64,000 nucleotides of DNA, from assembly GCF_001307805.1 (NCBI RefSeq), contig NZ_CP013862.1:2046001-2110000 (forward strand), given 5' to 3'. Below the pieces are notes generated by a model. It saw nothing but the letters and a program-made list of their open reading frames with translations. It made no database searches and had not been told where the DNA came from. Below are positions 1 to 9,778 of the stretch, one piece after another. Numbering within the stretch: position 1 is the stretch's first letter; every line of letters starts with the position of its first letter. The position numbers and the translations under genes are program-made. Origin of the DNA: Lentibacillus amyloliquefaciens (GTDB taxonomy: Bacteria; Bacillota; Bacilli; Bacillales; Amphibacillaceae).

Positions 1-39
1 CTCCCCGTTTACGCTGCATTAATCTTAATAAAGCAAAAG

Positions 40-918
40 CTATATTTCATACGGGTTGTATTTATATTGGCGCTGATAAACATTCGCGGCTTCGGTTTCA
101 AATTTTTCAGTTGTCACCATTCCTTTTTCGCCTAAATAATTAAGCATGGAAGCTAAATCGAATTCATAAGGTTTAACGCCGGGCTGGTGTTTCAACTCAT
201 CAAATGACCAAGAACCATCTTTTTCACTCATAATATCCAATAGATGCTTGGCCGAACCTTTTGTCCTGCGGCTGATGGCAAAATCCGCCGCCAGCATCAT
301 CAGCTGGACCCGCTCCGGCAAATCCTCTTTGCTTTCAATTAATTCTTCGTAAAGTCTGTTCACTTCAGGATCGATCTTTTTGACTTGTTTCCATAATGTC
401 ACTTCAGGGTAATACCCTTTTTCAATCACGGCAAGCCTTGCCAAGTAATGAAGTGAATGAACCATTCGTGCAAAAGCATCTTTATACTGCCCAGTGTTGT
501 AGAGATCCCTTACTTCAAAATAACTCTTCAGCAATTTGCCGAATTCGATGACTTTCCGCAAATCTCTCTTCTCATGCGGGAACGTCTTCAATTCTTCTTT
601 AAAACGGCTTACATACTGATCCCGGTCAAAAATGATCTCCCCGGACATTATCCACTCAATGGCTTTCCGATAGCCATTTGTGTCAATCCACTTCAATAAT
701 AACTCTTCCGTTATCGTGTGCATAACGGCAGTTTTACCGTCATATTCATAATGTTCTTCCTGCCAGTTCGTTCTTGCGTGTGTAACTATAATCAATAAAA
801 TCACATCAAAATTATCTGTTATCGGACTATCCGGTTTCTTCTTTTCAATTAAAATCATCCCTAATGTATCAGGATGGCTTGTGCGCTTCTGATAAATCGG
901 CCTTAGTAAATTTTCCAT
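40..918 (-). CDS. ygxA: YgxA-family nucleotidyltransferase-like protein
   Basis: This 292-residue cytoplasmic protein resembles Bacillus YgxA, a conserved nucleotidyltransferase-like protein of unknown role. It has no signal peptide or membrane segment and is rich in charged helices. Identification rests on overall resemblance and on synteny: ygxA, ygzB, perR, bcp and gsaB follow in B. subtilis order. In B. subtilis an rRNA operon lies just beyond ygxA, so one may lie left of this window; that is inference. The ATG at 918 is preceded by an AGGATTCGCGAA-type weak ribosome site. Confidence 0.8.
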   Translation of the reverse strand: MENLLRPIYQKRTSHPDTLGMILIEKKKPDSPITDNFDVILLIIVTHARTNWQEEHYEYDGKTAVMHTITEELLLKWIDTNGYRKAIEWIMSGEIIFDRDQYVSRFKEELKTFPHEKRDLRKVIEFGKLLKSYFEVRDLYNTGQYKDAFARMVHSLHYLARLAVIEKGYYPEVTLWKQVKKIDPEVNRLYEELIESKEDLPERVQLMMLAADFAISRRTKGSAKHLLDIMSEKDGSWSFDELKHQPGVKPYEFDLASMLNYLGEKGMVTTEKFETEAANVYQRQYKYNPYEI

Positions 919-1140
919 TTCGCGAATCCTCCATCGCTTATTTTCATTACTATATTATTCGTTATCATTTTAGGAAATCCTTTTTTAAACATCAAAAATA
1001 CTTCAATTGTCACTGAATAATCATTTATTAAAGCGATTACTTAGACAGGATTTCCGTTCTATAGTGAAACAGCTTTTTTTGCTTTCAGACGTGGCAAAAT
1101 ATGCTATACTATTTCTGTAATACATCAAGGAGGACTATTC

Positions 1141-1530
1141 ATGGCAGATAAATTGGTCTATTCCAGTAAAATAAATAAAATCCGTTCATTTGCACTGATT
1201 CTGATTTTTGTCGGGTTCGCGGTCATGTACGGGGGACTGCTGTCAAGAAATATTGAATGGCTTATGCTGACACTGTTTCTGTTCGGGCTTTTGTTCATTA
1301 TTTTAAGTTGTGTTGTGTACTTTTGGATAGGAATGCTCTCAACGAAAGCTGTGCCGATTGAGTGCCCGAACTGCGAAAAACCGACCAAAATGCTTGGCCG
1401 TGTCGATGCCTGTATGCACTGCAAACAGCCGCTGACACTCGATAAAGATCTCGAAGGCATTGAATTTGATGAGAAGTACAATAAACGGAAATACCGAAAA
1501 CAAGCAAAAGCCGAATCAAAAGATAAATAA
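1141..1530 (+). CDS. ygzB: YgzB family (UPF0295) membrane protein with zinc-ribbon-like tail
   Basis: A 129-residue membrane protein of the UPF0295/YgzB family, function unknown. Two hydrophobic segments (about residues 15-35 and 40-65) are followed by a cytoplasmic domain with paired cysteines, CPNC and CMHC, that look like a zinc ribbon, and then a very basic tail. The start follows AAGGAGGACTATTC. It is divergent from ygxA and convergent with perR, the same arrangement as in B. subtilis. Nothing else is known of its role. Confidence 0.85.
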   Translation: MADKLVYSSKINKIRSFALILIFVGFAVMYGGLLSRNIEWLMLTLFLFGLLFIILSCVVYFWIGMLSTKAVPIECPNCEKPTKMLGRVDACMHCKQPLTLDKDLEGIEFDEKYNKRKYRKQAKAESKDK

Positions 1531-1537
1531 TACCATA

Positions 1538-1577
1538 GAAAAAACGCCAGCTGGTTTCATCAGCTGACGTTTTTTAT
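1538..1577. terminator. Bidirectional terminator between ygzB and perR
   Basis: The stem ACGCCAGCTG / CAGCTGACGT is flanked by an A run on the left and a T run on the right, so it can terminate both convergent genes. Confidence 0.8.
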
Positions 1578-1647
1578 TATGAAAGAAAATCGAATAACTT
1601 CATAAGTTCCCATTCGTCCGGCACCGCTTATCACAAGTCTGGACGGA

Positions 1648-2097
1648 TTAGTGTTTTTGTGTTTCCAGCTCCTTGCAATCTTCACATGTGCCGTAAATTT
1701 CCATACGGTGATGCGTGACATCGAATCCCGTGACTTGTTCAGCCAATGATTCAACTTCATCCAATACCGGATAGTGGAAATCCTCAATTTTTCCGCATTC
1801 TTCACAAATTATATGATAATGTTCACTAGAGTTATAATCAAAACGACTTGATGAATCACCATAAGTCAATTCCCGGACGAGCCCTATCTGACGCAGCACA
1901 CGCAAGTTGTTGTATACGGTGGCTACGCTCATGTTCGGAAATTTGCTTTCAAGCGCTTTGTATATATCGTCGGCAGTCGGGTGAATCATCGAGTTAAGTA
2001 GATACTCAAGTACCGCATGACGCTGTGGTGTTATGCGTACGCCTGAGCCTCTGAGTGTATCGATTGCTTCTTGCAATTTCTGATCAGACACCGCCAT
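1648..2097 (-). CDS. perR: Peroxide-stress repressor PerR (Fur family)
   Basis: A 149-residue Fur-family metalloregulator. It represses peroxide-defence genes and senses H2O2 through metal-catalysed histidine oxidation (family knowledge). Visible are the winged-helix segment ([15 protein letters not shown]), metal-binding His/Asp residues in [18 protein letters not shown], and two CxxC pairs, CEEC and CEDC, for structural zinc. The reading frame stays open far upstream, but the ATG at 2097 after AGTGGGGTGC gives the normal family length. A PerR-box-like sequence upstream suggests autoregulation. bcp, a peroxidase, lies two genes away. Confidence 0.95.
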   Translation of the reverse strand: MAVSDQKLQEAIDTLRGSGVRITPQRHAVLEYLLNSMIHPTADDIYKALESKFPNMSVATVYNNLRVLRQIGLVRELTYGDSSSRFDYNSSEHYHIICEECGKIEDFHYPVLDEVESLAEQVTGFDVTHHRMEIYGTCEDCKELETQKH

Positions 2098-2143
2098 GCA
2101 CCCCACTTTCAGTAATTTATTCAGTCCAAATAATATTCTTATA

Positions 2144-2158
2144 TTGTAATTCTTATAA
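2144..2158 (-). promoter_or_regulatory. Putative PerR box upstream of perR
   Basis: On the minus strand the 15-mer TTATAAGAATTACAA matches the PerR-box consensus TTATAATNATTATAA at 12 of the 14 defined positions. It sits 4 bp downstream of the -10 element, where a repressor would block transcription. Confidence 0.7.
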
Positions 2159-2162
2159 TTAA

Positions 2163-2192
2163 AGTGTACTCGCTTTAACTCTATTCTGTCAA
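2163..2192 (-). promoter_or_regulatory. Sigma-A promoter of perR
   Basis: A perfect TTGACA (2187-2192) and TACACT (2163-2168) are separated by 18 bp on the minus strand. Confidence 0.65.
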
Positions 2193-2234
2193 TATAAGTA
2201 TATTGCAAACGTGTTAATATTATTAATTCAAAAT

Positions 2235-2274
2235 AAAAATGAGCGATCTCCACTTGAAATAATCGCTCATTTTT
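2235..2274 (-). terminator. Terminator downstream of cobalamin adenosyltransferase
   Basis: An inverted repeat, AAAAATGAGCGAT / ATCGCTCATTTTT, ends in a T run on the minus strand just after the adenosyltransferase stop codon. Confidence 0.8.
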
Positions 2275-2279
2275 ACTTA

Positions 2280-2840
2280 TTAAACGTCTGCTTGCAGAGG
2301 TGTTTCTTTTCCATCGACAGCCCGGTTGACATATCTTGCTCCGACAAACAGAAAGTCGGACAGACGGTTCAAATAGGATATGACAAGCGGGTTGACCTCT
2401 TCTTGTTCGTTCAAAGCGATTGCAGTACGTTCGGCACGCCTGGCAACCGTCCGGGCCATGTGCAGTGAACTCGATGCGGAATGTCCTGATGGCAGGATAA
2501 AGTTGCGCAGCATCTCCAGATTTTTGTCCCACTCATCCATCTGTGCTTCAAGTTCATCAATGTGCTCTTGCTTCAGCTTCCACGTGACTTCCTTATCCGT
2601 TGGTGTGGCCAGCTCTGCTCCCACATGGAATAAAATCGTCTGGGCGCGGTGCATCTGTTCCAAAAATGCGTCCTTGCCCACCCAATCTTCGTTATCAAGA
2701 AAACTGAGCGCTAGACCAATCATGGAATTGGCTTCATCACACGTCCCGTAAGCCTCTACGCGCAAGTCATTTTTCGGCACGCGTTTCCCTGAGATTAAAG
2801 ACGTTTGGCCTTTGTCACCTTTTCGAGTATATATACGCAT
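2280..2840 (-). CDS. PduO-type ATP:cob(I)alamin adenosyltransferase
   Basis: A 186-residue corrinoid adenosyltransferase that converts cob(I)alamin and ATP to adenosylcobalamin. The N-terminal [11 protein letters not shown] motif is the ATP-binding signature of the PduO family, and the C-terminal [12 protein letters not shown] motif is also typical. Length matches B. subtilis YvqK. It starts 1 bp after the stop codon of the upstream dehydrogenase gene, so the two are probably cotranscribed. The user of the cofactor is not visible in the window. Confidence 0.9.
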   Translation of the reverse strand: MRIYTRKGDKGQTSLISGKRVPKNDLRVEAYGTCDEANSMIGLALSFLDNEDWVGKDAFLEQMHRAQTILFHVGAELATPTDKEVTWKLKQEHIDELEAQMDEWDKNLEMLRNFILPSGHSASSSLHMARTVARRAERTAIALNEQEEVNPLVISYLNRLSDFLFVGARYVNRAVDGKETPLQADV

Positions 2841-2841
2841 C

Positions 2842-3792
2842 TTAATACCCCCTGGTTAAGTCAATTTCATTTTTATAATCCGTACCGCCGTTTAAATAGG
2901 TTTGCAAGTTTTCATCAAAAATCTCGAGCGCCCGCCGGTGATAATGCGGTGAGACACCGGATATATGCGGTGTGATGGTAATGTTATCTTCCGTCCAGAA
3001 CGGATGATCTTCCGGGAGCGGCTCTTGGTCAAACACATCCAGCACAGCATGGGCGATTTCCCCTTCACGAACTGCTTTTAAGATTGTGTCTTCCTCGACG
3101 GCGTCACCGCGCCCCATGTTCAAAAACACAGCATTGGCCGGCATTTTCCGAAAGTGGTCAAATGTGAAGAAACGGTTCGTCTCCTTTGTGCTCGGCAAAA
3201 CAGACACAAGAAAATCTGCTTCTGGCAAGAGTTTTCCGAGCTCATCGTGTTTAACCGTTTGATCAAAATTCTCCACCGGCCTGCCGCTTCGTGAAACGCC
3301 ATTCACATTCATTCGAAAAGCTTTTGCAAGTCGTGCCACTTCTTTGCCAATCGCACCGGTCCCGGCAATAAGCATTGTTTTGCCGCTCAGCTCACTCATC
3401 CTTACCGACCGGTCCCAATTTCTTTCTGCTTCGTTTGCTATAACCTGTTTAACCTGGCGAGTGACCTGCAGCAGCATGGCAAACGCATATTCCGCCATCG
3501 GGGTTTTATGGATACCTCTTGCGTTTGTCACCATAATGCCACGTTGGCTGATTGCCTCAAACGGCATTTTTTCCAACCCCGCAGACAGCACCATAATCCA
3601 TTTTAGTTGGGAGGCCTCGTCAATCAAACGAGCGTTCAAATCATTACCATAGGTTACAACAACATCCGCTCGCTTTAAATCCTTTTTGGCATCATCCATA
3701 TTTTGGCAAAAAATAAAATTGATATCAGGATAGTTTTCACGGAGTCGTGTGCGATGTTTTTCAGAAACTTTTACTGAAAAAAGGATAATCAC
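2842..3792 (-). CDS. D-isomer-specific 2-hydroxyacid dehydrogenase
   Basis: An NAD(P)-dependent dehydrogenase of the D-2-hydroxyacid family, about 316 residues. It has the Rossmann motif GTGAIG near residue 137, the GRGDAV segment, the catalytic Glu region DVFDQEPLP, and the catalytic His in ITPHISG. The GTG at 3792 is chosen because GGGGAGG lies 7 bp before it and the length then fits the family; a longer ATG-initiated form from 3852 is less likely. The substrate cannot be told from sequence. Confidence 0.85.
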   Translation of the reverse strand: MIILFSVKVSEKHRTRLRENYPDINFIFCQNMDDAKKDLKRADVVVTYGNDLNARLIDEASQLKWIMVLSAGLEKMPFEAISQRGIMVTNARGIHKTPMAEYAFAMLLQVTRQVKQVIANEAERNWDRSVRMSELSGKTMLIAGTGAIGKEVARLAKAFRMNVNGVSRSGRPVENFDQTVKHDELGKLLPEADFLVSVLPSTKETNRFFTFDHFRKMPANAVFLNMGRGDAVEEDTILKAVREGEIAHAVLDVFDQEPLPEDHPFWTEDNITITPHISGVSPHYHRRALEIFDENLQTYLNGGTDYKNEIDLTRGY

Positions 3793-3895
3793 TATAATGC
3801 CTCCCCGTATTGTCTTGTCCCCATCGTAACCGTTTTCGGAGCAAAATTCCATTAATTTTCCCGGATGATTGAAAGATTCTCTGTATTCTATACAT

Positions 3896-3926
3896 TAAAA
3901 ACAGCCCACCCGTAGATGGACTGTTA
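3896..3926 (-). terminator. Terminator of bcp
   Basis: On the minus strand a stem AACAGTCCA / TGGGCTGTT is followed by TTTAAT, 8 bp beyond the bcp stop codon. Confidence 0.65.
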
Positions 3927-3934
3927 ACATTAAG

Positions 3935-4375
3935 TCAGCTTGCTTCCCGCAAATAGCCAAGGGCTTCTTCCACATGCCCGTCCACTTTAACTTTGCGGAA
4001 TTCTTTCTGCAGATTGCCTTCTTTATCAATGATGAAAGTTGACCGTTCGATGCCGTCATTCCATACACCGTAATCTTCTGCAGCTTGGTGATCGACATCC
4101 GCCAGCAGCATAAACGGCAGATCATGTTTATCAATGAACTTCTGGTGACTTTCAACCGGATCGGGACTGACGCCGATAATAACTGCATTGAGATCACTGA
4201 ATTTTTCCTTATTATCACGGAAGTCACACGCTTCGTTCGTGCAGCCTGGTGTCATATCTTTCGGATAAAAATAGAGAACAATATTCTGACCCTTGTAGTC
4301 GGACAGGCTGATTTGCTCGCCGTCCTGATTGTTCAATGTAAACTCAGGCGCTTGTTTGCCTACTTCTGCACGCAT
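3935..4375 (-). CDS. bcp: Thiol peroxidase of the Bcp/PrxQ type
   Basis: A 146-residue peroxiredoxin that reduces H2O2 and organic peroxides using thioredoxin. The motif TPGCTNEACDF holds the peroxidatic Cys and, five residues on, the resolving Cys of the PrxQ class. The ATG at 4375 follows GGAGGGATATCA and begins with the typical MRAEVGKQAPEF; the upstream in-frame extension is discarded. It corresponds to ygaF in the conserved ygzB-perR-bcp-gsaB block, which fits oxidative-stress defence next to PerR. Confidence 0.93.
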   Translation of the reverse strand: MRAEVGKQAPEFTLNNQDGEQISLSDYKGQNIVLYFYPKDMTPGCTNEACDFRDNKEKFSDLNAVIIGVSPDPVESHQKFIDKHDLPFMLLADVDHQAAEDYGVWNDGIERSTFIIDKEGNLQKEFRKVKVDGHVEEALGYLREAS

Positions 4376-4387
4376 TGATATCCCTCC

Positions 4388-4404
4388 ATTATTACTCCAA
4401 TAAT
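4388..4404. promoter_or_regulatory. Inverted repeat overlapping the probable bcp promoter
   Basis: Perfect 6-bp arms ATTATT and AATAAT flank a 5-bp centre. On the minus strand the arm forms part of a TATTAT -10-like element. It does not match the PerR-box consensus well (about 9 of 14), so the binding protein is unknown. Confidence 0.35.
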
Positions 4405-4446
4405 AGGTGCTAAAACAAGAATGTCTTAAACACCCTAATATGTCCA

Positions 4447-4899
4447 CTATAGCATATCATCATTTCTCTCTCTATTATACTGATTATTTTGTACAATTTT
4501 CAAGACAAACGCAGCCGGCAGAACATAACCGATCAGTGCCTGGATGAGCGCTATGATTCTACCGATTCCAATCGGCGTGATATCCCCGTACCCAATCGTC
4601 AATAAGGTCACTCCACTGAAATAAAACGAATGAATCAACGAGCCAAACATACTGACTTCCCGAAGTTCGCCGCCTTCAACAAGCAAAATATGATTCATCG
4701 ACAACACAAAATAAATAAGCCCAAAACCAAGTATGACGATCAAATAAATCATAAGTAATGTATAAAAAATTTCAAAAGAGAACTGGCCTTCGTGCACATG
4801 CATACGTTCACGGGTTTTTCCGCCACGGATAAAATCCAAAATACTGACTGCGACAACAACAGCAACCCCAATTGCAACAATTAGCGATATAACATCCAT
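4447..4899 (-). CDS. Two-TM potassium channel family protein
   Basis: A 150-residue membrane protein with an N-terminal hydrophobic segment, a second segment (about 45-68), and a pore loop with the K+ selectivity filter TIGYGD followed by a last membrane helix. This is the Ion_trans_2 pore module without a cytoplasmic RCK domain. It is divergent from gsaB and lies upstream of bcp in the same direction. Ion specificity for K+ is inferred from the filter. Confidence 0.85.
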   Translation of the reverse strand: MDVISLIVAIGVAVVVAVSILDFIRGGKTRERMHVHEGQFSFEIFYTLLMIYLIVILGFGLIYFVLSMNHILLVEGGELREVSMFGSLIHSFYFSGVTLLTIGYGDITPIGIGRIIALIQALIGYVLPAAFVLKIVQNNQYNRERNDDML

Positions 4900-5029
4900 A
4901 ATATCACCTGCTTATTCTCATCCTATGCTTATCCATTTGCTGAATTGCCATATATTTTTTCTGATGAGGTCAATCGGGTATAATCAGTATCGGAATCTTT
5001 TTTAGAAAATTATTTTGGAGGCAGTACGA

Positions 5030-6334
5030 ATGAATTTCTCAACATCAAAAGCATTGCATGACGAAGCGCTTAACCATATTGTCGGAGGCGTCAACTCCCC
5101 GTCGCGTGCCTATAAAGGGGTTGGCGGCGGTACACCTGTTTACATGGATCATGGAAAAGGGGCCTATTTCTGGGACGTCGATGGCAATCAATACATTGAT
5201 TACCTCGGCGCTTACGGACCAATTATTACCGGCCATGGCCACCCGCATATCGCTGAGGCCATCTCTAATGCTGCAAAAACCGGCGTTTTATACGGCACAC
5301 CGACAAAGCTTGAAAATCAATTCGCGAAAATGCTGAAATCAGCTATCCCGTCTCTTGAAAAAGTGCGATTTACCAATTCCGGAACAGAAGCTGTGATGAC
5401 AACCGTCCGGGTAGCCAGAGCTTATACAGGCCGGAACAAAATCATCAAATTCTCCGGTAGCTATCACGGCCACTTTGACTCAGTGCTGGTTGAAGCCGGG
5501 TCTGGCCCGGCAACATTGGGAACCCCGGATTCAGCAGGCATTCCGCAATCAGTTGCTGAAGATGTGATTACCGTTCCGTTTAATGATACGGATACCTTCC
5601 AGAAAGCCATGGAGCGATGGGGAGACGAAATGGCAGCTGTTCTTGTTGAGCCGATCGTCGGCAACTTCGGTATTGTTAAACCGCATGATGGATTTTTAAA
5701 GCGTGTTAATGACATAGCACATGATGCAGGTTCATTAGTTATTTATGATGAAGTCATCACCGCATTTCGGTTCACTTACGGAAGCGCACAGCAGATTTAT
5801 GGCGTCACGCCGGATATGACCGCAATGGGTAAAATCATCGGCGGCGGCCTGCCAATCGGAGCATACGGCGGCAGGCAGGATATTATGGAACAAGTCGCAC
5901 CGCTTGGGCCTGCTTATCAATCCGGAACAATGGCCGGAAACCCCGCCTCGATGGCTTCAGGCATTGCCTGTCTGGAAGTACTTCAGGAACCGCGCGTTTA
6001 TGAAGAACTGGATCGCCTCGGCGAACGCCTTGAAAATGGCATTTTAGAAAAAGCATCCGAGGCAGGAATCCCAATTTCTGTCAATCGCATGTGTGGCGCA
6101 TTGACTGTTTACTTTGGCACTGATTCTGTGGAAAATTATGACGAAGCTGATGCAAGCGATGGTGATGCATTTGCCCGATTCTTCCATCTGATGCTTGAAG
6201 AGGGCATTAATTTAGCACCATCCAAATTTGAAGCATGGTTTTTGACCACTGAACACACTGATGAGGATATTAATGCAACCATTGAAGCAGCCGGCAAAGC
6301 GTTTGCTGCCATGACAGAGGACCAGAAAAGGTAA
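5030..6334 (+). CDS. gsaB: Glutamate-1-semialdehyde 2,1-aminomutase
   Basis: A 434-residue PLP enzyme that converts glutamate-1-semialdehyde to 5-aminolevulinate in C5 tetrapyrrole synthesis. Signatures are [11 protein letters not shown] near the N-terminus, the NSGTEAVM cofactor motif, [11 protein letters not shown], and the PLP lysine in [14 protein letters not shown]. The ATG at 5030 follows TTGGAGGCAGTACGA; a TTG 15 bp upstream is less likely because it overlaps the ribosome site. By synteny this is the second paralogue (gsaB), separate from the hemAXCDBL operon. Confidence 0.93.
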   Translation: MNFSTSKALHDEALNHIVGGVNSPSRAYKGVGGGTPVYMDHGKGAYFWDVDGNQYIDYLGAYGPIITGHGHPHIAEAISNAAKTGVLYGTPTKLENQFAKMLKSAIPSLEKVRFTNSGTEAVMTTVRVARAYTGRNKIIKFSGSYHGHFDSVLVEAGSGPATLGTPDSAGIPQSVAEDVITVPFNDTDTFQKAMERWGDEMAAVLVEPIVGNFGIVKPHDGFLKRVNDIAHDAGSLVIYDEVITAFRFTYGSAQQIYGVTPDMTAMGKIIGGGLPIGAYGGRQDIMEQVAPLGPAYQSGTMAGNPASMASGIACLEVLQEPRVYEELDRLGERLENGILEKASEAGIPISVNRMCGALTVYFGTDSVENYDEADASDGDAFARFFHLMLEEGINLAPSKFEAWFLTTEHTDEDINATIEAAGKAFAAMTEDQKR

Positions 6335-6353
6335 GCTTGCAGCTGATAACACG

Positions 6354-6407
6354 AAAAAGGGGCATGATTCCAGAAACAATTTTTCTGGAATCATGCCCCC
6401 TTTTTTA
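6354..6407 (+). terminator. Strong terminator of gsaB
   Basis: A long perfect hairpin with about 20-bp arms beginning GGGGCATGATTCC, loop CAATTT-like, followed by TTTTTT. The A run on the left may let it serve the convergent ygaD as well. Confidence 0.9.
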
Positions 6408-6461
6408 TGGTTTGATAGTGAAAGAACTGCCGCAGCGGATTTTTTGAAGCAGTGATAAGAC

Positions 6462-6571
6462 TGCACGAAAATTCCGGTTAACTGCACGAATTTAATCATT
6501 TACTGCGCGAAATCAGATATCATCGCGCGATTTTAGAAATTATTGCACGAATGCAGCCCATCACGCACCAT
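6462..6571. repeat. Array of degenerate 20-21 bp units, core TGCACGAA
   Basis: Cores related to TGCACGAA begin at 6462, 6483, 6504, 6524, 6544 and 6564, so the spacing is 21, 21, 20, 20 and 20 bp. Sequence between the cores is not conserved. The array lies between convergent gsaB and ygaD and its last unit overlaps the final codons of ygaD. The spacing equals about two helical turns. Confidence 0.7.
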
Positions 6572-8312
6572 CCAAATTTTGCACCTGATACAAATCGTAA
6601 TAATGACCTTTCCTTGCCATCAGTTCACTGTGTGGTCCCGCTTCTTTAATTTCGCCATCTTCAATATGCACAATTCGATCCGCATGTGTAATGGTTGCCA
6701 GGCGGTGAGCTACAATAAATGTCGTCCGATCGGAAGCAAGTCGTTCCATTGCTTCCTGGATGATATGCTCGCTTTCCAAGTCAAGCGCGGAAGTTGCCTC
6801 ATCAAAAATCAGGATTGGCGGGTTTTTCAAAAACACCCTTGCTATCGCGATCCGCTGTTTCTGCCCGCCGGAAAGTTTCACACCGCGTTCGCCAACCGTG
6901 GTGTCATAGCCTTCGCTCAATTCTTGAATAAAGTCATGGGCGTTAGCCGCTTTGGCAGCAGCGACAACCTCTTCATCAGTAGCATCAGGGTTGCCCATGC
7001 GTATATTCATCGCAATGGATTCACTGAATAATATATTATCCTGCAAAACCATGCCAATATTATCACGCAACGAGCGGGCTTGCACATTACGGATATCCGT
7101 GCCATCCACTTTAATCGAACCGCTTGTTACATCGTAAAAACGCGGAATCAGACTTATCAGCGTAGATTTACCGCCGCCGCTCATGCCGACGAATGCAATC
7201 GTTTCACCGCTTTTGACGTTAAGCGAGACGTCGTGCAACACTTCCGCTTCCTCATCTTCATACTTAAATGATACTTTTTCGATATCAATTTTTCCGTCAA
7301 GAGGTCCGAGTTGTTTGGCACCTGGATTATCCTCTATGTCATATTTTTCATTCATCAATTCAAACACACGGTCAATTGACGCAACCGACTGAGTCAGAAC
7401 TGTTGAGGAGCTGATAAGACGCCGCAGCGGGCCGTATACGCGTTCCATATAGCCGTAAAATGCAGTCATCGTACCAACTGTGACATCACCTTGAATGACA
7501 AGATAGCCGGCTGCCGCAATGACCAGTAAGGGTGCCAGATCGGTGATGGTATTCATAACGGCAAACGTTTTGGCATTCCAGTCCGTATGATTCAGCGCTT
7601 TTTGCAGAAAGTTGGCATTCCGATTGTCAAATTGTCCCTGTTCATAATCTTCGAGAGCAAAACTTCTTGTCACCGGAATTCCCTGCACCCGTTCGTGCAA
7701 ATGGCCCTGGACTTCAGCAAGTGATTGCGAACGCTCCCGTGTCAATCGTCTCAATCGGCCATAGAAGAACTTCACACAAAAACCGAAAATCGGGAACAGA
7801 ATGACAGCAACAATCGTGAGGCCGACATCCATTGTCAGCATAATACCGATTGCAATCAAAATAGTGATCATATCCAGCCAAATATTCATCAGACCTGTGA
7901 CAACAAAGTTTTTCGTTTGTTCGACATCATGTATTACCCGGGAAATAATTTCCCCGGTTTTTGTCTGAGAATAGAATCTGAGGCTCAGTTTTTGTATATG
8001 ATCGAACAATTTATTCCTGACATCATACAGGATTGTGTTCCCGACCCATTGCGCGAGATACTGCCGAAAATATTCAATCGGCGGACGCAGGATCAGGAAT
8101 ATGACAAACGCACCGCCCATCAGCCACAACAGCTGTTCTATTCTTGCTGCATCCGTCATGTCATCTGCATTGATGATATTGTCGATAACATACTTTAAAA
8201 TTAACGGCATAAGAAGCGGAATACCAAATTTAAGGATCCCGATCAATACCGTTACCAGTATTTTCCACTTATAAGGTTTGACGAACTGTAAATATTGTTT
8301 AATACTGCTCAT
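6561..8312 (-). CDS. ygaD: ABC exporter half-transporter, fused membrane and ATPase domains
   Basis: A 583-residue type-IV ABC exporter subunit. Six membrane segments fill about residues 1-310, followed by an ATPase with Walker [10 protein letters not shown], signature LSGGQKQR, Walker [12 protein letters not shown] and the H-loop AHRLAT. It should act as a homodimer. The ATG at 8312 is preceded by GGAAGCGAATATA and gives the usual length. It matches ygaD by position between gsaB and ygaC. Substrate is unknown; relatives export lipids or drugs. Confidence 0.9.
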   Translation of the reverse strand: MSSIKQYLQFVKPYKWKILVTVLIGILKFGIPLLMPLILKYVIDNIINADDMTDAARIEQLLWLMGGAFVIFLILRPPIEYFRQYLAQWVGNTILYDVRNKLFDHIQKLSLRFYSQTKTGEIISRVIHDVEQTKNFVVTGLMNIWLDMITILIAIGIMLTMDVGLTIVAVILFPIFGFCVKFFYGRLRRLTRERSQSLAEVQGHLHERVQGIPVTRSFALEDYEQGQFDNRNANFLQKALNHTDWNAKTFAVMNTITDLAPLLVIAAAGYLVIQGDVTVGTMTAFYGYMERVYGPLRRLISSSTVLTQSVASIDRVFELMNEKYDIEDNPGAKQLGPLDGKIDIEKVSFKYEDEEAEVLHDVSLNVKSGETIAFVGMSGGGKSTLISLIPRFYDVTSGSIKVDGTDIRNVQARSLRDNIGMVLQDNILFSESIAMNIRMGNPDATDEEVVAAAKAANAHDFIQELSEGYDTTVGERGVKLSGGQKQRIAIARVFLKNPPILIFDEATSALDLESEHIIQEAMERLASDRTTFIVAHRLATITHADRIVHIEDGEIKEAGPHSELMARKGHYYDLYQVQNLDGA

Positions 8313-8448
8313 TATATTCGCTTCCTTATTATATAATAATTCTTTCAAAATAAAACCCTTGCTACAGCCGTAACAAGGTTTTTCCAATCAACCACACTCA
8401 ATCGATTATAAAACTATCCACGGTGATAAGCAATTATTTGAAATATGA

Positions 8449-8976
8449 TTATTTATAAGTTAAATAACGCTCATACCACTGATCGATGAATTCGCCTGAA
8501 AATGGCCCTTTGCGCTGCCTGACCCATCCAAGCAAATAATCGACATGACGATATAAAATACGATCCAATGAGCCGGGATAATGCATTTGTTGTTTGTGCT
8601 CCTCATATTCATCCTCATCAAGCAAATCAAATGTCATATCCGGATACACTTTGACGTCAAGGTCGTAATCAATATATTTCAATGCCCCCTCATCAAATAC
8701 AAATGGCGAGCTGATATTGCAGTAATAATAAATCCCATCAGTACGCAACATGCCGATGATATTAAACCAATAATCCGCATGAAAGTAGCAAATGGCAGGC
8801 TCCCGCGTTATCCAGCTCCGTCCATCACTTTCTTTGACCTCTGTTTTATCATTCGCACCGATGACAATTGTTTCAGTTCCTTTCAGCACCAGTGTGTCCT
8901 CCCATGTACGGTGCAATTGACCATTATGCTTATAGCTATGTATTCGTATGGCTGAGCCAGCTTCTGGTGCAGTCAT
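8449..8976 (-). CDS. ygaC: DUF402 nucleoside tri-/diphosphatase-like protein
   Basis: A 175-residue UPF0374/DUF402 protein matching YgaC. The Staphylococcus aureus homologue (Ntdp) hydrolyses nucleoside tri- and diphosphates; that activity is carried over here by family. The acidic motif [10 protein letters not shown] and the [11 protein letters not shown] stretch supply the metal-binding carboxylates typical of the fold. It lies in the conserved sspE-ygaC-ygaD order. No membrane segment is present. Confidence 0.87.
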   Translation of the reverse strand: MTAPEAGSAIRIHSYKHNGQLHRTWEDTLVLKGTETIVIGANDKTEVKESDGRSWITREPAICYFHADYWFNIIGMLRTDGIYYYCNISSPFVFDEGALKYIDYDLDVKVYPDMTFDLLDEDEYEEHKQQMHYPGSLDRILYRHVDYLLGWVRQRKGPFSGEFIDQWYERYLTYK

Positions 8977-9175
8977 CCAATCTCCCCTTCAAAAACGTCC
9001 ACATTGACAGAATTCCCACTGTAAATTTGAAAAGCTGATAATTACGTGTCCTTTCATTATAAGTGTAATGACTGGATATTTGAAGAAAAGCAAATCAGCA
9101 AGGGAAAAGTTCTCAGAGGACGGTTGTCATTACATCAACCTAAAAACGGATTGAATCCGGCGTGAAATTCAGTCA

Positions 9176-9209
9176 TAAAAAAGAGAGCCCCAGGCAAGAG
9201 GGCTCTCTT
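9176..9209 (-). terminator. Terminator downstream of sspE
   Basis: An AGAGAGCCC / GGGCTCTCT hairpin ends in TTTTTT on the minus strand. It lies 125 bp after the sspE stop. The rest of 8977-9333 holds no gene I can support. Confidence 0.8.
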
Positions 9210-9333
9210 CAGAGCTCTGTTTCATTGATTTTTAGCTTCAGACGCTCGCTTATTTGTGCGTCTCCTTTCACATCAGCTTTTTGCAAATCACATTTACAGA
9301 GCTACTATTCGTTAAAAATCGGGGGTTGCTTAG

Positions 9334-9507
9334 TTATTTCTTATTTTGCTTTGACTTTTGGTTCTGCTTTTTGACTTCCTGCGCATTTGTTTCTGATGCA
9401 AATTCAGTACCATACTGACCTTGACCTTGCTGGGCTTTTTGGTTCTGCTGTTTTACTTTTTGTACGTTTGTACCAGCAGAAGTTTTGTTGGGTTGTTTTT
9501 TAGCCAT
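9334..9507 (-). CDS. sspE: Gamma-type small acid-soluble spore protein
   Basis: A 57-residue Gln/Lys/Asn-rich protein with two imperfect internal repeats around QNQKA and QNQKS and the GTEFASETNAQEV segment typical of gamma-SASP. It is an amino-acid store in the spore, degraded by the GPR protease at germination. Two adjacent ATGs follow GGAGGTGATA; the second (9507) gives the usual MAKKQ start. A forespore sigma-G promoter is expected but I cannot place it with confidence. Its presence shows that the organism sporulates. Confidence 0.93.
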   Translation of the reverse strand: MAKKQPNKTSAGTNVQKVKQQNQKAQQGQGQYGTEFASETNAQEVKKQNQKSKQNKK

Positions 9508-9778
9508 CATTATCACCTCCGCACTCATTACCTTTTCCATTTTATAAACCGTTATCCTTCTAAATCAGAGTAAAAATCAACTGGTTTTGATAAATAATGG
9601 AAAAAGCGACGGAAGCTTCTTCAACATTGTAAGCATGAGACATGACATTTAAATTGTCGTCCCGGATTTCACGAAGGCTCATTTCATAAAATATGTTACG
9701 CGTTAACCTTCGTATTTGATGTAAAATGCTAAACAAAATCTTGCTACATTATTTGGAAAAGCTTTCTGGAGACGCAGC

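Noticed and set aside
2098..2532. N-terminal extension of PerR
   Set aside because: The frame stays open upstream but overlaps the adenosyltransferase gene and its terminator; the protein from 2097 has the normal length and a good ribosome site.
4388..4404. PerR box at bcp
   Set aside because: Only about 9 of 14 consensus positions match; kept as an unassigned palindrome.
9209..9286. 25-residue minus-strand ORF (TTG start, ends NETEL) before the sspE terminator
   Set aside because: It looks weakly coding but has no ribosome site and no ATG; too little support to call.
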